Source of the DNA: Rhodoglobus vestalii
GTDB lineage: Bacteria; Actinomycetota; Actinomycetes; Actinomycetales; Microbacteriaceae
Assembly: GCF_006788895.1 (NCBI RefSeq)
Contig: NZ_VFRA01000001.1
Coordinates: 1,054,001-1,118,000, forward strand
Direction: 5' to 3'
DNA: 64,000 nucleotides
Each line of letters starts with the position of its first letter. Within the stretch, counting starts at the first letter, position 1. This document shows positions 42,398 through 51,819 of the stretch, piece after piece. The notes under the pieces were generated by a model that saw only the letters and a list, made by a program, of their open reading frames with translations, searched no databases and was not told the origin of the DNA. Position numbers and translations under genes: made by a program.

Positions 42398-42987
42398 TAC
42401 TGTCCCTCGGCGACGACGGAATCGATCATCGCTCGGAGGATACTCGGATCACGCAGTAGACCACTGATGCGGGCGGCAACCCGGCCCTCACCGTCAACCA
42501 CGAGAGTGGTTGGCACCGCGTTGGGCGGCACGGCTCCCGCAAACGCAAGTTGCACACCCGCGGTTTGGGCATCCACAACGGAGGGGTACGGAACATCGAA
42601 CTCTGCGGCAAAGGTGAGTGAGGTTGCTGCGGTGTCGGAGACGTTCACCCCCAGGAACGGCACCTCGGAGTATTCGACGCTGAGGTCGGCGAGGTCGGGG
42701 GCCTCAAGTCGGCACGGCGGGCAACTGGAGTACCAAAAGTTCACCACGTAGACCGAGCCCTCAAAGTCGCTGCTTGACACGCTTTCACCGGTGTCGAGCG
42801 TTGCTTCGTACGTGACCGGTTCATCCCGGTTGCTCTCCGGAATCTCAACCGTTGACCCGTCGCCCGAGATGTAGCCCTCTTCTGACCCACTCTCGTACTG
42901 TTGCGCGAGTGATTCGTTGGGCGTTGAACACGACACCGTGACGAGGGCGAGACCCGCCACAACAGCGGCGATGAGACGGCGGTTCAC
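42397..42987 (-). CDS. TlpA/ResA-like thioredoxin lipoprotein
   Basis: A 196-aa exported thioredoxin-fold protein. It has a lipobox VSC after a short signal (Cys about residue 20), the redox CxxC motif WYSSCPPCRLEAP and a cis-Pro region AVPPNAVPTTLVVD. It probably reduces cytochrome c CxxCH cysteines, receiving electrons from CcdA. The GTG start overlaps the phosphatase stop as GTGA (42984-42987). It belongs to the operon phosphatase-tlpA-ccdA-resB-ccsB. Confidence 0.92.
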   Translation of the reverse strand: MNRRLIAAVVAGLALVTVSCSTPNESLAQQYESGSEEGYISGDGSTVEIPESNRDEPVTYEATLDTGESVSSSDFEGSVYVVNFWYSSCPPCRLEAPDLADLSVEYSEVPFLGVNVSDTAATSLTFAAEFDVPYPSVVDAQTAGVQLAFAGAVPPNAVPTTLVVDGEGRVAARISGLLRDPSILRAMIDSVVAEGQ

Positions 42988-43619
42988 ACTGCTCCTAAAT
43001 CGATGGATGCTGCCAGCAATTCTCCCGCAGGTTCCTGATAGTCAGCCTCAACGAACCTGTCACCCTCGCGGGCCAGCGTCGTGATGCTGGAGAGGGTGCA
43101 GCGTCGGCGGCGCGGGTCATGCGCGAGTCGCATTTTCTTCACCGAACGGGCAACCATGACAATGGGCAGCTGGTGGCTAACCATGACGATCTCGCCGCCA
43201 GCGGCCGCGGCCCACGCTTCGTCGATGGCTTCGAGCATCCGTGCCTCGACGCTGACGAAGGCTTCGCCCCAACTGGGCTTCAGAGGGTTGATCAGTTGCG
43301 GCCAGGCGCGCGGGTTGCCGAGCACCTGCGGAAAGCGAAAGCGGCTGCCTTCGAACCAGTTGGCGGGCTCAATAATGCGCTCTTCGGTGACGATGGGCAG
43401 CCCGTAGCGCTCAGCCCAGGGCTGAGCTGACTCTTGGGCACGCAGCAGGGGGCTGGCGTAGAGCGCCGACAGGGGGCGGTCGGCCAGACTGACTGCTGCA
43501 AGGTCTGCCATCCGGTGTCCGAGTTCGCTGAGGTGATACCCCGGCAGCCGGCCATACAAAATTCGGTCGGGATTGTGCACTTCGCCGTGGCGGACGAGAT
43601 GGATGAGGTCTGCTGGCAC
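42984..43619 (-). CDS. Histidine phosphatase family protein
   Basis: A 211-aa phosphoglycerate-mutase-like phosphatase with the RHG motif LVRHGEVHNPD right at the N-terminus, GYHLSELG, a second catalytic-type Arg/Glu region SPLLRAQESA and a later His in VMVSHQLPI. I chose the GTG at 43619 because TAGACT lies 7 nt upstream on the minus strand and because the longer frame runs through the aspS promoter. It is the first gene of the cytochrome c maturation operon; the reason for this link is not apparent. Confidence 0.85.
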   Translation of the reverse strand: MPADLIHLVRHGEVHNPDRILYGRLPGYHLSELGHRMADLAAVSLADRPLSALYASPLLRAQESAQPWAERYGLPIVTEERIIEPANWFEGSRFRFPQVLGNPRAWPQLINPLKPSWGEAFVSVEARMLEAIDEAWAAAAGGEIVMVSHQLPIVMVARSVKKMRLAHDPRRRRCTLSSITTLAREGDRFVEADYQEPAGELLAASIDLGAV

Positions 43620-43626
43620 GGTATTC

Positions 43627-43678
43627 AGTCTACGTCGGCTGCCTGCCGCACTTTCTCCCCCGTGATCCCTTGTAAACT
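43627..43678. promoter_or_regulatory. Divergent leaderless promoters of the cytochrome operon and aspS
   Basis: TAGACT on the minus strand (43632-43627) is 7 nt before the GTG 43619; TAAACT on the plus strand (43673-43678) is 7 nt before the GTG 43686. Both starts are thus defined without a 5' UTR. Confidence 0.6.
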
Positions 43679-43685
43679 CGGCCCC

Positions 43686-45014
<1,329 letters not shown>

Positions 45015-45085
45015 AGCCGCTTGCGCATGCGATCCGACACACCTTCCCATAGCCAGCACCGTGCACGTTAAGGCAGGATAACCAC

Positions 45086-45382
45086 ATGTCTAAGAAAATT
45101 GATGCCGCGCTCAAGGACCTGAAGAAAGCGCTCAATAAGCATGGCGAAGTTGTGAGTAGCAAGCCGGTGTCGCTGAAGAAGGCACAGCGGGCAAGTGCTC
45201 AAGTCGCCGCCGCCGCAACCGCCTATGCGGAGATCGTGCACGCTAAGCGGGGACTGGGCAATCCATTCGACGACATGCTGCAGCCTGGGCTCGATAGCGG
45301 AACGCTCGCATCCCTGAAGGCTGAGCGCGACTCGATCAAGAACCACCTCACCGGCCCCATCGCCATCCCCATCACAAAGTAG
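45086..45382 (+). CDS. Small helical protein of unknown function
   Basis: A 98-aa protein, Lys/Ala-rich and predicted helical (KIDAALKDLKKALNKHGEVV, then QRASAQVAAAATAYAEIVHAK). It has no known motif; a nucleoid-associated or structural role would be speculation. The Shine-Dalgarno-like AAGGCAGGATA is about 8 nt before the ATG. It lies 71 nt after aspS and is convergent with the Dabb gene. Confidence 0.7.
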   Translation: MSKKIDAALKDLKKALNKHGEVVSSKPVSLKKAQRASAQVAAAATAYAEIVHAKRGLGNPFDDMLQPGLDSGTLASLKAERDSIKNHLTGPIAIPITK

Positions 45383-45411
45383 TCGGGTTAACTCAGACTC
45401 TGCGCGTCGCG

Positions 45412-45711
45412 CTACACCTCGAAGTCGACCGCAGCCCGTTCGCGAGTGTTTGCCTTAACCACAGCACCTGCCGCAACGTGCTTGGGATGAGTCGCATACA
45501 CCGCGAGCGCCTCCACCGAGGTGTGCTCAGACACGAGGATGACGTCCCAGTTTGCCGCCGAATTCGCCGCGTTGGGGCGCACGCTCAGGCGTTCGAGGCC
45601 CTCGATCTGACCGACGAGAGGCTCCAGCGCGGCAGCCATGGCATCCACCGCGACCTTCTGGCCCGCGACATCATCGGCATTGAGCTTCCACATAACAATG
45701 TGACGGATCAT
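45412..45711 (-). CDS. Dabb (stress-responsive alpha/beta barrel) protein
   Basis: A 99-aa protein of the Dabb family: MIRHIVMWKL at the start, then LVGQIEGLERLSVRPNAA, DVILVSEHTSVEALAVYATHPKHV. Dimeric ferredoxin-like folds of this type have varied, mostly unknown roles. The ATG overlaps the preceding glutaredoxin-like gene by 4 nt, so they are translated together. Confidence 0.88.
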   Translation of the reverse strand: MIRHIVMWKLNADDVAGQKVAVDAMAAALEPLVGQIEGLERLSVRPNAANSAANWDVILVSEHTSVEALAVYATHPKHVAAGAVVKANTRERAAVDFEV

Positions 45712-45971
45712 AGGGATTCCTCCAGGAGAGCGGCCTTAAGCCGCGCGGGGTCGACACGCCAGATGGTGTGTACGCGGTCATTGATCAGCACAACGGGAAT
45801 TTCATCCCAGTGCTTAGTGTGAAGTTCTTCATCGTCGAGAATGGATTTTTCAACCAGCTCGACAACCATCCTCGGCGACAGTTCGGCGATGACGCGGGTG
45901 ATTACATCCCGAGCATCGTCGCATAAATGACACCCGGGCTTGCCGATAAGAGTGAGACGATGTGTGACCAC
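45708..45971 (-). CDS. Glutaredoxin-like thioredoxin-fold protein
   Basis: An 87-aa DUF836/glutaredoxin-like protein with the redox motif GCHLC (residues 14-18) in LIGKPGCHLCDDARDV, and a conserved ELHTKHWDEIPVVLINDR. The GTG at 45971 is 5 nt after TATTCT on the minus strand; that -10 box is the mirror image of the one for the divergent HAD gene. It is coupled to the Dabb gene. The substrate is unknown. Confidence 0.85.
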   Translation of the reverse strand: MVTHRLTLIGKPGCHLCDDARDVITRVIAELSPRMVVELVEKSILDDEELHTKHWDEIPVVLINDRVHTIWRVDPARLKAALLEESL

Positions 45972-45975
45972 ACCT

Positions 45976-45982
45976 TAGAATA
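45976..45982. promoter_or_regulatory. Bidirectional -10 element TAGAATA
   Basis: Read on the plus strand, TAGAAT (45976-45981) is 7 nt before the ATG 45989. Read on the minus strand, TATTCT (45982-45977) is 5 nt before the GTG 45971. One 7-bp sequence thus appears to serve both genes. Confidence 0.5.
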
Positions 45983-45988
45983 ATGCGG

Positions 45989-46753
45989 ATGCCCGAGGTA
46001 ACGTCGCCACTGTCTAGTCAGAACGCGGTTCTGGCTTTCTTCGACGTGGATAACACGTTGATGCGTGGCGCGAGCGTTTACTATCTGGGCAAAGAGGCGT
46101 GGCGTCGGGGAATCATCGGCTGGCGCGATATTGCCCGATTCGCCTGGCACCAGTTTCGCTTTATCTCGGTTGGCGAGAACCACAAGCACATGGCAAACGC
46201 GCGTGAACGGGCCCTAGCTCTTATTGGTGGGCACTCCGAAAAAACACTGTTCGCGCTCGCGGAACAGATCTACGAGCGCGATATTCTTCCCAACCTCTGG
46301 CCAGAAACTGTTGCGCTCACTCAAGAACATTTGGCGAAAGGCCACGAAGTGTGGCTGATCACTGCGACACCACAGCTGGTCGCTCAGGTTATTGCCGCGC
46401 GTCTGGGGCTCACGGGTGCTCTAGGAACACGCGTAGAGGCCAAAGACGGCGTTCTCACGGGAGAACTCGACGGCCACGTGCTTCACGGCGACGAAAAGGC
46501 AACCGTCGCGGCAGAGCTTGCTGAGCGGCGCGGAGCCGATCTGGCCGAATGCTGGGCGTACTCCGACTCCGGCAATGACATCCCACTACTCAGCGCAGTG
46601 GGAAACAGCGTTGCGGTGAATGCGGATGCAAAACTGAGGAATCACGCAAAAACGATGGGGTGGCAAATTTTGCCGCTCAACCGCGCCGGCCTCACAGAGG
46701 CGAGAAGGCGAGTCAAGCGGCAGGCCAAGACCGTGCGAAAGCGCGGTCGGTAA
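45989..46753 (+). CDS. HAD-IB family hydrolase (phosphoserine-phosphatase-like)
   Basis: A 254-aa HAD phosphatase. Motif I is FFDVDNTLMRG (nucleophile Asp), motif II is VWLITATPQ, and motif IV is AYSDSGNDIPLLSAVG. The C-terminal end is Arg/Lys-rich (ARRRVKRQAKTVRKRGR). The subfamily often acts on phosphoserine or lysophospholipid-type substrates in actinobacteria; the substrate is not defined. I chose the ATG at 45989 for its 7-nt distance from TAGAAT, although an ATG at 45983 is in frame. Confidence 0.85.
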   Translation: MPEVTSPLSSQNAVLAFFDVDNTLMRGASVYYLGKEAWRRGIIGWRDIARFAWHQFRFISVGENHKHMANARERALALIGGHSEKTLFALAEQIYERDILPNLWPETVALTQEHLAKGHEVWLITATPQLVAQVIAARLGLTGALGTRVEAKDGVLTGELDGHVLHGDEKATVAAELAERRGADLAECWAYSDSGNDIPLLSAVGNSVAVNADAKLRNHAKTMGWQILPLNRAGLTEARRRVKRQAKTVRKRGR

Positions 46754-46758
46754 ACCTT

Positions 46759-46857
46759 CTACTTCTTGTTGCGACGCTGGTGGCGCGTCTTACGAAGAAG
46801 CTTGCGGTGCTTCTTCTTGGCCATACGCTTGCGACGCTTTTTGATGACTGAACCCAT
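46759..46857 (-). CDS. Small basic ribosomal protein bS22 (AURKAIP1-like)
   Basis: A 32-aa peptide, MGSVIKKRRKRMAKKKH then RKLLRKTRHQRRNKK, with about half of its residues Arg or Lys. This is the well-known actinobacterial bS22/COX24-domain peptide found bound to the 30S subunit. It is too short for usual gene calling but the sequence is characteristic. It is convergent with the HAD gene; the promoter lies in 46858-46995. Confidence 0.93.
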   Translation of the reverse strand: MGSVIKKRRKRMAKKKHRKLLRKTRHQRRNKK

Positions 46858-46995
46858 AGGTACCTCACTGATTTCTGAACGAACCGACCCGGTCCGATTC
46901 AGAACCGCGGAAAGACATACCGCAAGAGTTTACCGCACCGGGCGGGTTTTGAAGATTCGGTGGGCGGGAAGCGAACCTGAGGTGCCTGTTGTGGC

Positions 46996-47190
46996 TTAGC
47001 CCACGTCTGAGACTGAGGGGGCAACAGCGCTTGCGACAGCCGATTCTGGAATGCGGAATGACCGGCCGAAGCGAACTGCGGGCAACTCACCCGAGTGCAC
47101 CAGTCGGTACACGGTCATGTTTGAGACACGCATCATGTCGGCGACTTCAGCAACCGTGAGGAAGCGCATCTCGGTGAGATCACGTGACAT
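46996..47190 (-). CDS. Excisionase-type (MerR-like) helix-turn-helix protein
   Basis: A 64-aa DNA-binding protein: FLTVAEVADMMRVSNMTVYRL and GELPAVRFGRSFRIPESAV is the winged-helix HTH_17/excisionase layout, with similarity to BldC-type regulators of actinobacteria. I chose the ATG at 47190 (MSRDLTEM), with AAAGGGG 8 nt upstream; an in-frame ATG at 47214 is an alternative. It is monocistronic. Targets are unknown. Confidence 0.85.
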   Translation of the reverse strand: MSRDLTEMRFLTVAEVADMMRVSNMTVYRLVHSGELPAVRFGRSFRIPESAVASAVAPSVSDVG

Positions 47191-47325
47191 TGGACGGGCC
47201 CCTTTTGGTTTCACAGCCGACGGGAAAAAACACTCAGCGTGTGACTGAAGTGCTAATCGGTAACAATAGGGGCTGCTGTGACTCGGTGTCCAGCCCTAGT
47301 TCGCGAACTACAGCGCGCCTTCGCT

Positions 47326-47844
47326 CTAATCTTTGCCAAAGATGCGATTGCGCACGTTACGCGGCATCTGCTTCGCGGCCTCCGCGGCATCGTGCAGTGC
47401 GGAGCGCGCCTGGTGTGTGCGGTTGGCAACCTGGCGACCCAAGTTGTCCCCGACATCCGCGCCCGACCACGCCGCAAAGGCACCGGTTGACGCACGAAGC
47501 TCATCATCGAAATCATCATTGAAGTCAGCGCTCAAGAACGGAATCAACCAGTCTTCGACCTCCTCAAGAGGAGATGAATCGAGGCGATAGTAGCGGTGCT
47601 GACCGTCTTCGCGCACCGACACCAAACCATGATCGCGCAGCACCCTAAGGTGCTTAGAGACAGTCGGCTGGCTCAAGTCGAGCTTCTCAACAATTTCACT
47701 CACGCTGAGTTCACCACTCGGTGAATCTGAGGCAACGTACTGCTCAAGCAGCACTGCCAGGAGGCTGCGCCGCGTTAAATCGGCTATTACGTCAAAAATA
47801 TCGGCCATGACTTCAGGGTAGTCGGGCTTGCTGGGTAGTACCAT
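47326..47844 (-). CDS. ArsR-type winged-helix regulator
   Basis: A 172-aa regulator. The winged helix DNA-binding domain (about 13-90) shows FDVIADLTRRSLLAVLLEQ, LSQPTVSKHLRVLRDHGLV and GQHRYYRLD. No metal-binding cysteines typical of ArsR/SmtB are seen, so the signal is unknown. The C-terminal tail ends ARSALHDAAEAAKQMPRNVRNRIFG. The ATG at 47844 has AGGAGG only 2 nt away, so the start at 47808 (MADIF) is also possible. It is divergent from trkH with only 28 nt between the starts, so it may control K+ uptake (inference). Confidence 0.85.
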   Translation of the reverse strand: MVLPSKPDYPEVMADIFDVIADLTRRSLLAVLLEQYVASDSPSGELSVSEIVEKLDLSQPTVSKHLRVLRDHGLVSVREDGQHRYYRLDSSPLEEVEDWLIPFLSADFNDDFDDELRASTGAFAAWSGADVGDNLGRQVANRTHQARSALHDAAEAAKQMPRNVRNRIFGKD

Positions 47845-47872
47845 GGCCTCCTGTGCGTGGGGAGAGAAAACT

Positions 47873-49312
47873 ATGAGTCCTCGAGCAGCTATGCGTGCAC
47901 ACATCCGTCATCGCAGTATTGCCGGTCGAGTTCGTGACCTGATTGATCGTTTCGCGGCCGCCACCCCTGCCCGCTTCGCGATTACGATCTTCTCTGCCCT
48001 CGTGATCGTGCTCACCACACTTTTGGTGCTTCCGATCTCGGCGCGCGATGGGCAAGCAACACCTCTCGTTGACGCTCTCTTCACCGCCGTCTCCGCGATC
48101 TGTGTCACCGGTCTCACCACCCTCGATATGGCAACGCACTGGTCGGGCTTCGGCAACACTGCGATCCTGCTCGGATTGCAAGTGGGTGGCATCGGGGTGC
48201 TCACCCTCGCCAGCATGCTTGGCCTCGTTGTTTCGCGCCGCCTTGGTCTGCGCCAACGACTCATCGCCGCCAGCGACTCCAACCCCTCACGAATCCACGC
48301 CGGGCCGGTCTCCGAATCGCAGGCGATCCGCCTGGGAGAGATTGGTGGGCTTCTTGCGACCGTAGCCATCAGCGCACTCGCTATCGAATTTGTGTTGGCG
48401 CTCGTCATCATCCCGCGGTTGCTGGTGGAAGGCTTCGACGTGTGGCCCGCCATCTGGCAGGGGTTCTACTTTGCGGCATCCGCCTTCACCAACACGGGTT
48501 TCGTACCCACAGTGGGGGGGATGGAAGCATTCGCTCAAGATCCGTGGATGCTCGGCGCCATCGGCACCGGAGTGTTTCTCGGCAGCCTCGGCTTTCCCGT
48601 GATCTTCGCCCTCGTGCGGTACTTCAGAACGGGCGCACGCCTTTCGGTACACGCCCGCCTTACCCTGGTAACCACCGTGGCGCTGATCATATTCGGAGCA
48701 ATCGCGGTGATCGTGCTCGAGTGGAACAACACGAATACGATCGGGGGCCAAAGCCTGCTGTCGCGTCCCATGACGGCAACCTTCCTCTCGACGATGACGC
48801 GCTCCGGCGGCTTCTCGACCATCGACATCAATGAGCTCAACGGCTCAACCCTGTTGGTGTTTGACATGCTCATGTTTGTGGGTGGTGGTTCGGCCTCCAC
48901 CGCTGGCGGAATCAAGGTCACCACGCTGGCAGTGCTCTTCTTGGCCGCTCTCGCCGAAGCCCGCGGTGACAACGACATGCACGCCTTTGATCGCCGCATC
49001 CCCACCGATGTGCTGCGACTGGCCGTGAGCGTCACCCTGTGGGGCGCAACGATCGTCGCCATCTCGACCGTTGCCATCCTGCAGATCACGAAAGAACCGC
49101 TCGATCGGGTGCTCTTTGACGTGATCTCTGCCTTTGCTACCTGTGGACTCTCGACGGGACTTACCGAGTCTCTGCCCGATAGCGGCAAATACATTCTCGC
49201 TGCCACAATGTGGGCAGGGCGGGTGGGAACGGTTACTCTGGCGGCAGCCCTTGCGGCTAGTCAGCGCCGTCAATTGTTCACAAGAGCAGAAGAGAGGCCC
49301 ATCGTTGGTTGA
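47873..49312 (+). CDS. trkH: Potassium uptake protein TrkH/KtrB
   Basis: A 479-aa K+ channel-like transporter subunit with eight or more TM helices and four pore-loop repeats with the filter-type sequences AICVTGLTTLD, SAFTNTGFVPT, TRSGGFSTIDI and ATCGLSTGLTE; the filter glycines are present. It forms the membrane part of Trk/Ktr uptake with the TrkA subunit encoded next. I chose the ATG at 47873 (MSPRAAMR), with GGAGAG about 7 nt upstream. It overlaps the trkA start by 8 nt. Confidence 0.92.
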   Translation: MSPRAAMRAHIRHRSIAGRVRDLIDRFAAATPARFAITIFSALVIVLTTLLVLPISARDGQATPLVDALFTAVSAICVTGLTTLDMATHWSGFGNTAILLGLQVGGIGVLTLASMLGLVVSRRLGLRQRLIAASDSNPSRIHAGPVSESQAIRLGEIGGLLATVAISALAIEFVLALVIIPRLLVEGFDVWPAIWQGFYFAASAFTNTGFVPTVGGMEAFAQDPWMLGAIGTGVFLGSLGFPVIFALVRYFRTGARLSVHARLTLVTTVALIIFGAIAVIVLEWNNTNTIGGQSLLSRPMTATFLSTMTRSGGFSTIDINELNGSTLLVFDMLMFVGGGSASTAGGIKVTTLAVLFLAALAEARGDNDMHAFDRRIPTDVLRLAVSVTLWGATIVAISTVAILQITKEPLDRVLFDVISAFATCGLSTGLTESLPDSGKYILAATMWAGRVGTVTLAAALAASQRRQLFTRAEERPIVG

Positions 49313-49976
49313 CAAGATCGCGCACAATGCGCCAGTACTCGTTATCGGTCTCGGCCGCTTCGGTGCCGCCACCGCCGGCCAGTTGCAGCGTCTCGACCGC
49401 GAAGTGCTTGCTGTCGACGAAGACCTCGGACTCGTACAGAAGTGGTCCGAGCGTGTGACCCACGCCGTGCAGACCGATGCCCGCAGCATCGATGCGCTGC
49501 GCCAGATCGGTGCCGAAGATTTCTCTATCGCCGTCGTAGCCGTAGGTTCATCAATTGAGGCAAGCGTGCTCATCACCGCGAACCTCGTTGACCTCAAAAT
49601 CCCGCAAATATGGGCTAAGGCCATCAGTCGCTCACACGGTAAAATTCTGAATCGAATTGGTGCCAACCATGTGATCTACCCGGAGGCTGAAGCCGGCGAG
49701 CGCGTCGCCCACCTTGTGTCGGGTCGGATGCTCGACTTCATCGAGTTCGATGATGACTTCGCCATCGTGAAAATGTATCCGCCCAAGCCGATTCGCGGAT
49801 TGCCACTCAGCGAGTCGCAAGTACGCCGCAAGTACAGGATCACCGTGGTTGGGGTGAAGTCGCCGGGGAAGGATTTTACCTACGCCACCCCCGAGACAGT
49901 GATCTCCAATCGCGACCTCGTGATTGTCAGCGGCAACTCCGAAGACATCGAAAAATTTGCGACACTAGCAACCTAG
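49305..49976 (+). CDS. Potassium uptake regulatory subunit TrkA/KtrA
   Basis: A 223-aa cytoplasmic subunit with an RCK-N NAD(P)-binding domain, LVIGLGRFGAATAGQL (GxGxxG) and DEDLGLVQ, and an RCK-C domain with MYPPKPIRGLPL. It gates the TrkH channel in response to nucleotides. The start is TTG at 49305 (no better codon is available), with AGAGAGG 7 nt upstream; it lies inside the last codons of trkH (8-nt overlap). Convergent with proC. Confidence 0.9.
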   Translation: MVDKIAHNAPVLVIGLGRFGAATAGQLQRLDREVLAVDEDLGLVQKWSERVTHAVQTDARSIDALRQIGAEDFSIAVVAVGSSIEASVLITANLVDLKIPQIWAKAISRSHGKILNRIGANHVIYPEAEAGERVAHLVSGRMLDFIEFDDDFAIVKMYPPKPIRGLPLSESQVRRKYRITVVGVKSPGKDFTYATPETVISNRDLVIVSGNSEDIEKFATLAT

Positions 49977-49988
49977 CCCCCACAATCC

Positions 49989-50816
49989 TTAGCCCGCCGC
50001 GAGTTCTTTTGCCCGCGCCAACGCCGCAGCCGTTGCCTGATCAAAGGTCGCCTTAAGGTCGGCGGCCTGAAGCTGCTCAACCGCGCGCTCCGTCGTACCA
50101 TTCGGGCTCGTTACCTGCCTGCGCAATTCTTCAGGCGAGCTATCGGATGCCGCCAGCAACGCCAACGAACCCTCGAACGTTCCTGCAACCAGAGTCAGCG
50201 CCTGCTCCGGGGTAAACCCCAGATCGATCGCGGTGCGAGTGAACTCTTCAAGAATCAAGAAAACGTAGGCTGGACCCGATCCAGAGATCGTGCTCAGGGC
50301 ATCGATTTGCGATTCTGGTGTCTCAACAACAGTGCCGACCGTTTCAAACACGGCACGAGCAATGGCGAGATCATCGTCGGTGGCCCGCGATCCGGCACTG
50401 AGCCCCGTGACGGCCTTACCGACGATAGCGGGAGTGTTGGGCATGGCACGCAACACAACGTTGTCAACGATCGCTTCCATCCGCGCCGTCGTCACGCCCG
50501 CCGCCACACTGACGATGATCGCATCGGGTTCGAGGAATGGGGCCAGATCAGCGAGGGTGTCAGGAATCATGTGCGGCTTGACGCCCAGCATCACAACCTT
50601 TGCGCCCGCCACCGCCCGAGCATTACCGTCGGGCGTGTTTTCCAACGCAAACGACTCGACACCGTCAGCACGCACGGCGGCCGCTTTCGCCTCAGTGCGG
50701 TTCGTCACCCGAATGCCCCCGGTTACGGTCACCGAAGGGTCAAGCAAACCCTGCAGGATGGCACCTCCCATCGAGCCGGCGCCAACAATTGCAATGCTAG
50801 GAAGAGAAGTAGTCAC
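49989..50816 (-). CDS. proC: Pyrroline-5-carboxylate reductase
   Basis: A 275-aa NAD(P)H-dependent reductase for the last step of proline synthesis. The Rossmann motif IVGAGSMGGAILQGLL (about 9-24), VMLGVKPHMIPDTL, RAMPNTPAIVGKAVTGL and SGSGPAYVFLILEEF (catalytic-domain motif) are all present. The GTG at 50816 lies 6 nt after TAGGAT on the minus strand; that -10 box overlaps the one for the divergent CDF transporter gene (shared palindrome 50823-50832). Confidence 0.94.
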   Translation of the reverse strand: MTTSLPSIAIVGAGSMGGAILQGLLDPSVTVTGGIRVTNRTEAKAAAVRADGVESFALENTPDGNARAVAGAKVVMLGVKPHMIPDTLADLAPFLEPDAIIVSVAAGVTTARMEAIVDNVVLRAMPNTPAIVGKAVTGLSAGSRATDDDLAIARAVFETVGTVVETPESQIDALSTISGSGPAYVFLILEEFTRTAIDLGFTPEQALTLVAGTFEGSLALLAASDSSPEELRRQVTSPNGTTERAVEQLQAADLKATFDQATAAALARAKELAAG

Positions 50817-50822
50817 CTGAAC

Positions 50823-50832
50823 ATCCTAGGAT
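50823..50832. promoter_or_regulatory. Palindromic bidirectional -10 element ATCCTAGGAT
   Basis: A perfect 10-bp palindrome. The plus-strand TAGGAT (50827-50832) is 7 nt before the ATG 50840, and the minus-strand TAGGAT (50828-50823) is 6 nt before the GTG 50816. Both genes would be leaderless and share the same -10 DNA. Confidence 0.6.
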
Positions 50833-50839
50833 TGATGCC

Positions 50840-51802
50840 ATGAGCGCGTCGGGCGGAACCAAAGCAATCATCGCAGCATTGCTGGCTAACAGCGGTATCG
50901 CGGTCACTAAGTTCATCGCCTTCGCCGTCTCTGGCTCCAGCGCGATGCTTGCCGAGGGCGTTCACTCGGTGGCAGACGCCGGAAACCAGGGGCTTCTGCT
51001 GCTGGGAGGCAAGCAGGCTAAGAAGCACGCGGATGCCGAGCATCCATTCGGCTACGGCCGCGAACGTTACGTGTACGCCTTCGTTGTGTCGATCGTGCTG
51101 TTCTCGGTTGGCGGCATGTTCTCGCTCTATGAGGGCATCAACAAGCTGCAGAATCCGCATCCTCTCGAACAGGCGTGGCTGCCCATCACGGTTCTGGTCA
51201 TTGCCATCGTGCTTGAGTCATTTTCGCTGCGCACCGCCATGCGCGAATCGAACCTTGTGCGCGGCAAACAGAGTTGGATCGCCTTTGTACGCCACGCTAA
51301 AGCTCCCGAGCTTCCTGTTGTTCTTCTCGAAGACGTGGCCGCACTACTCGGCCTCGTATTCGCGCTCTTCGGCGTGGGCCTCACCATCATTACCGACGAC
51401 TCGCTGTGGGATGCCGTGGGTACCATCGCTATCGGAATCCTGCTGGTTCTGGTTGCAATCATTCTCGGCATCGAAACCAAAAGCCTGCTCGTCGGCGAAG
51501 GCGCCACGGTCAAGCAGCGCAACCTCATCCGTGACGCCATCAACGCCCACCCCGACGTGAAATCGCTCGTCCACATGAAGACGCTCTACCTTGGCCCAGA
51601 AGAACTTCTTGTTGCGGCCAAGATCGACTTTGGCGTGCAGTCACGCGTAGCCGATGTTGTCGCCAGCATCGATGCGGTAGAGCGAGAAATTCGTGAAGCC
51701 GAGCCGATGGCACGAGTCATCTACCTCGAGCCCGACCTCTACCGCCGCCCTGCCGAAGCCGCCCCGCCCACAGATGCCATCGTCATCGTGGGAAACGACT
51801 AA
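50840..51802 (+). CDS. Cation diffusion facilitator family transporter
   Basis: A 320-aa transporter with about six TM helices. The conserved HSVADAGNQGLLL motif (metal site Asp/His in TM2), HPFGYGRERYVYAF and a C-terminal cytosolic domain with EPDLY. It exports divalent metal (probably Zn2+, Mn2+ or Fe2+); the metal is not predictable here. It is divergent from proC and followed 17 nt later by a small membrane protein gene, probably cotranscribed. Confidence 0.92.
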   Translation: MSASGGTKAIIAALLANSGIAVTKFIAFAVSGSSAMLAEGVHSVADAGNQGLLLLGGKQAKKHADAEHPFGYGRERYVYAFVVSIVLFSVGGMFSLYEGINKLQNPHPLEQAWLPITVLVIAIVLESFSLRTAMRESNLVRGKQSWIAFVRHAKAPELPVVLLEDVAALLGLVFALFGVGLTIITDDSLWDAVGTIAIGILLVLVAIILGIETKSLLVGEGATVKQRNLIRDAINAHPDVKSLVHMKTLYLGPEELLVAAKIDFGVQSRVADVVASIDAVEREIREAEPMARVIYLEPDLYRRPAEAAPPTDAIVIVGND

Positions 51803-51819
51803 AGGAAGTACCCAGAACC

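Noticed and set aside
41588..42751. 387-codon plus-strand ORF
   Set aside because: Antisense to resB, ccdA and tlpA, all with clear family motifs; the product is His/Arg/Glu-rich and has no recognisable domain.
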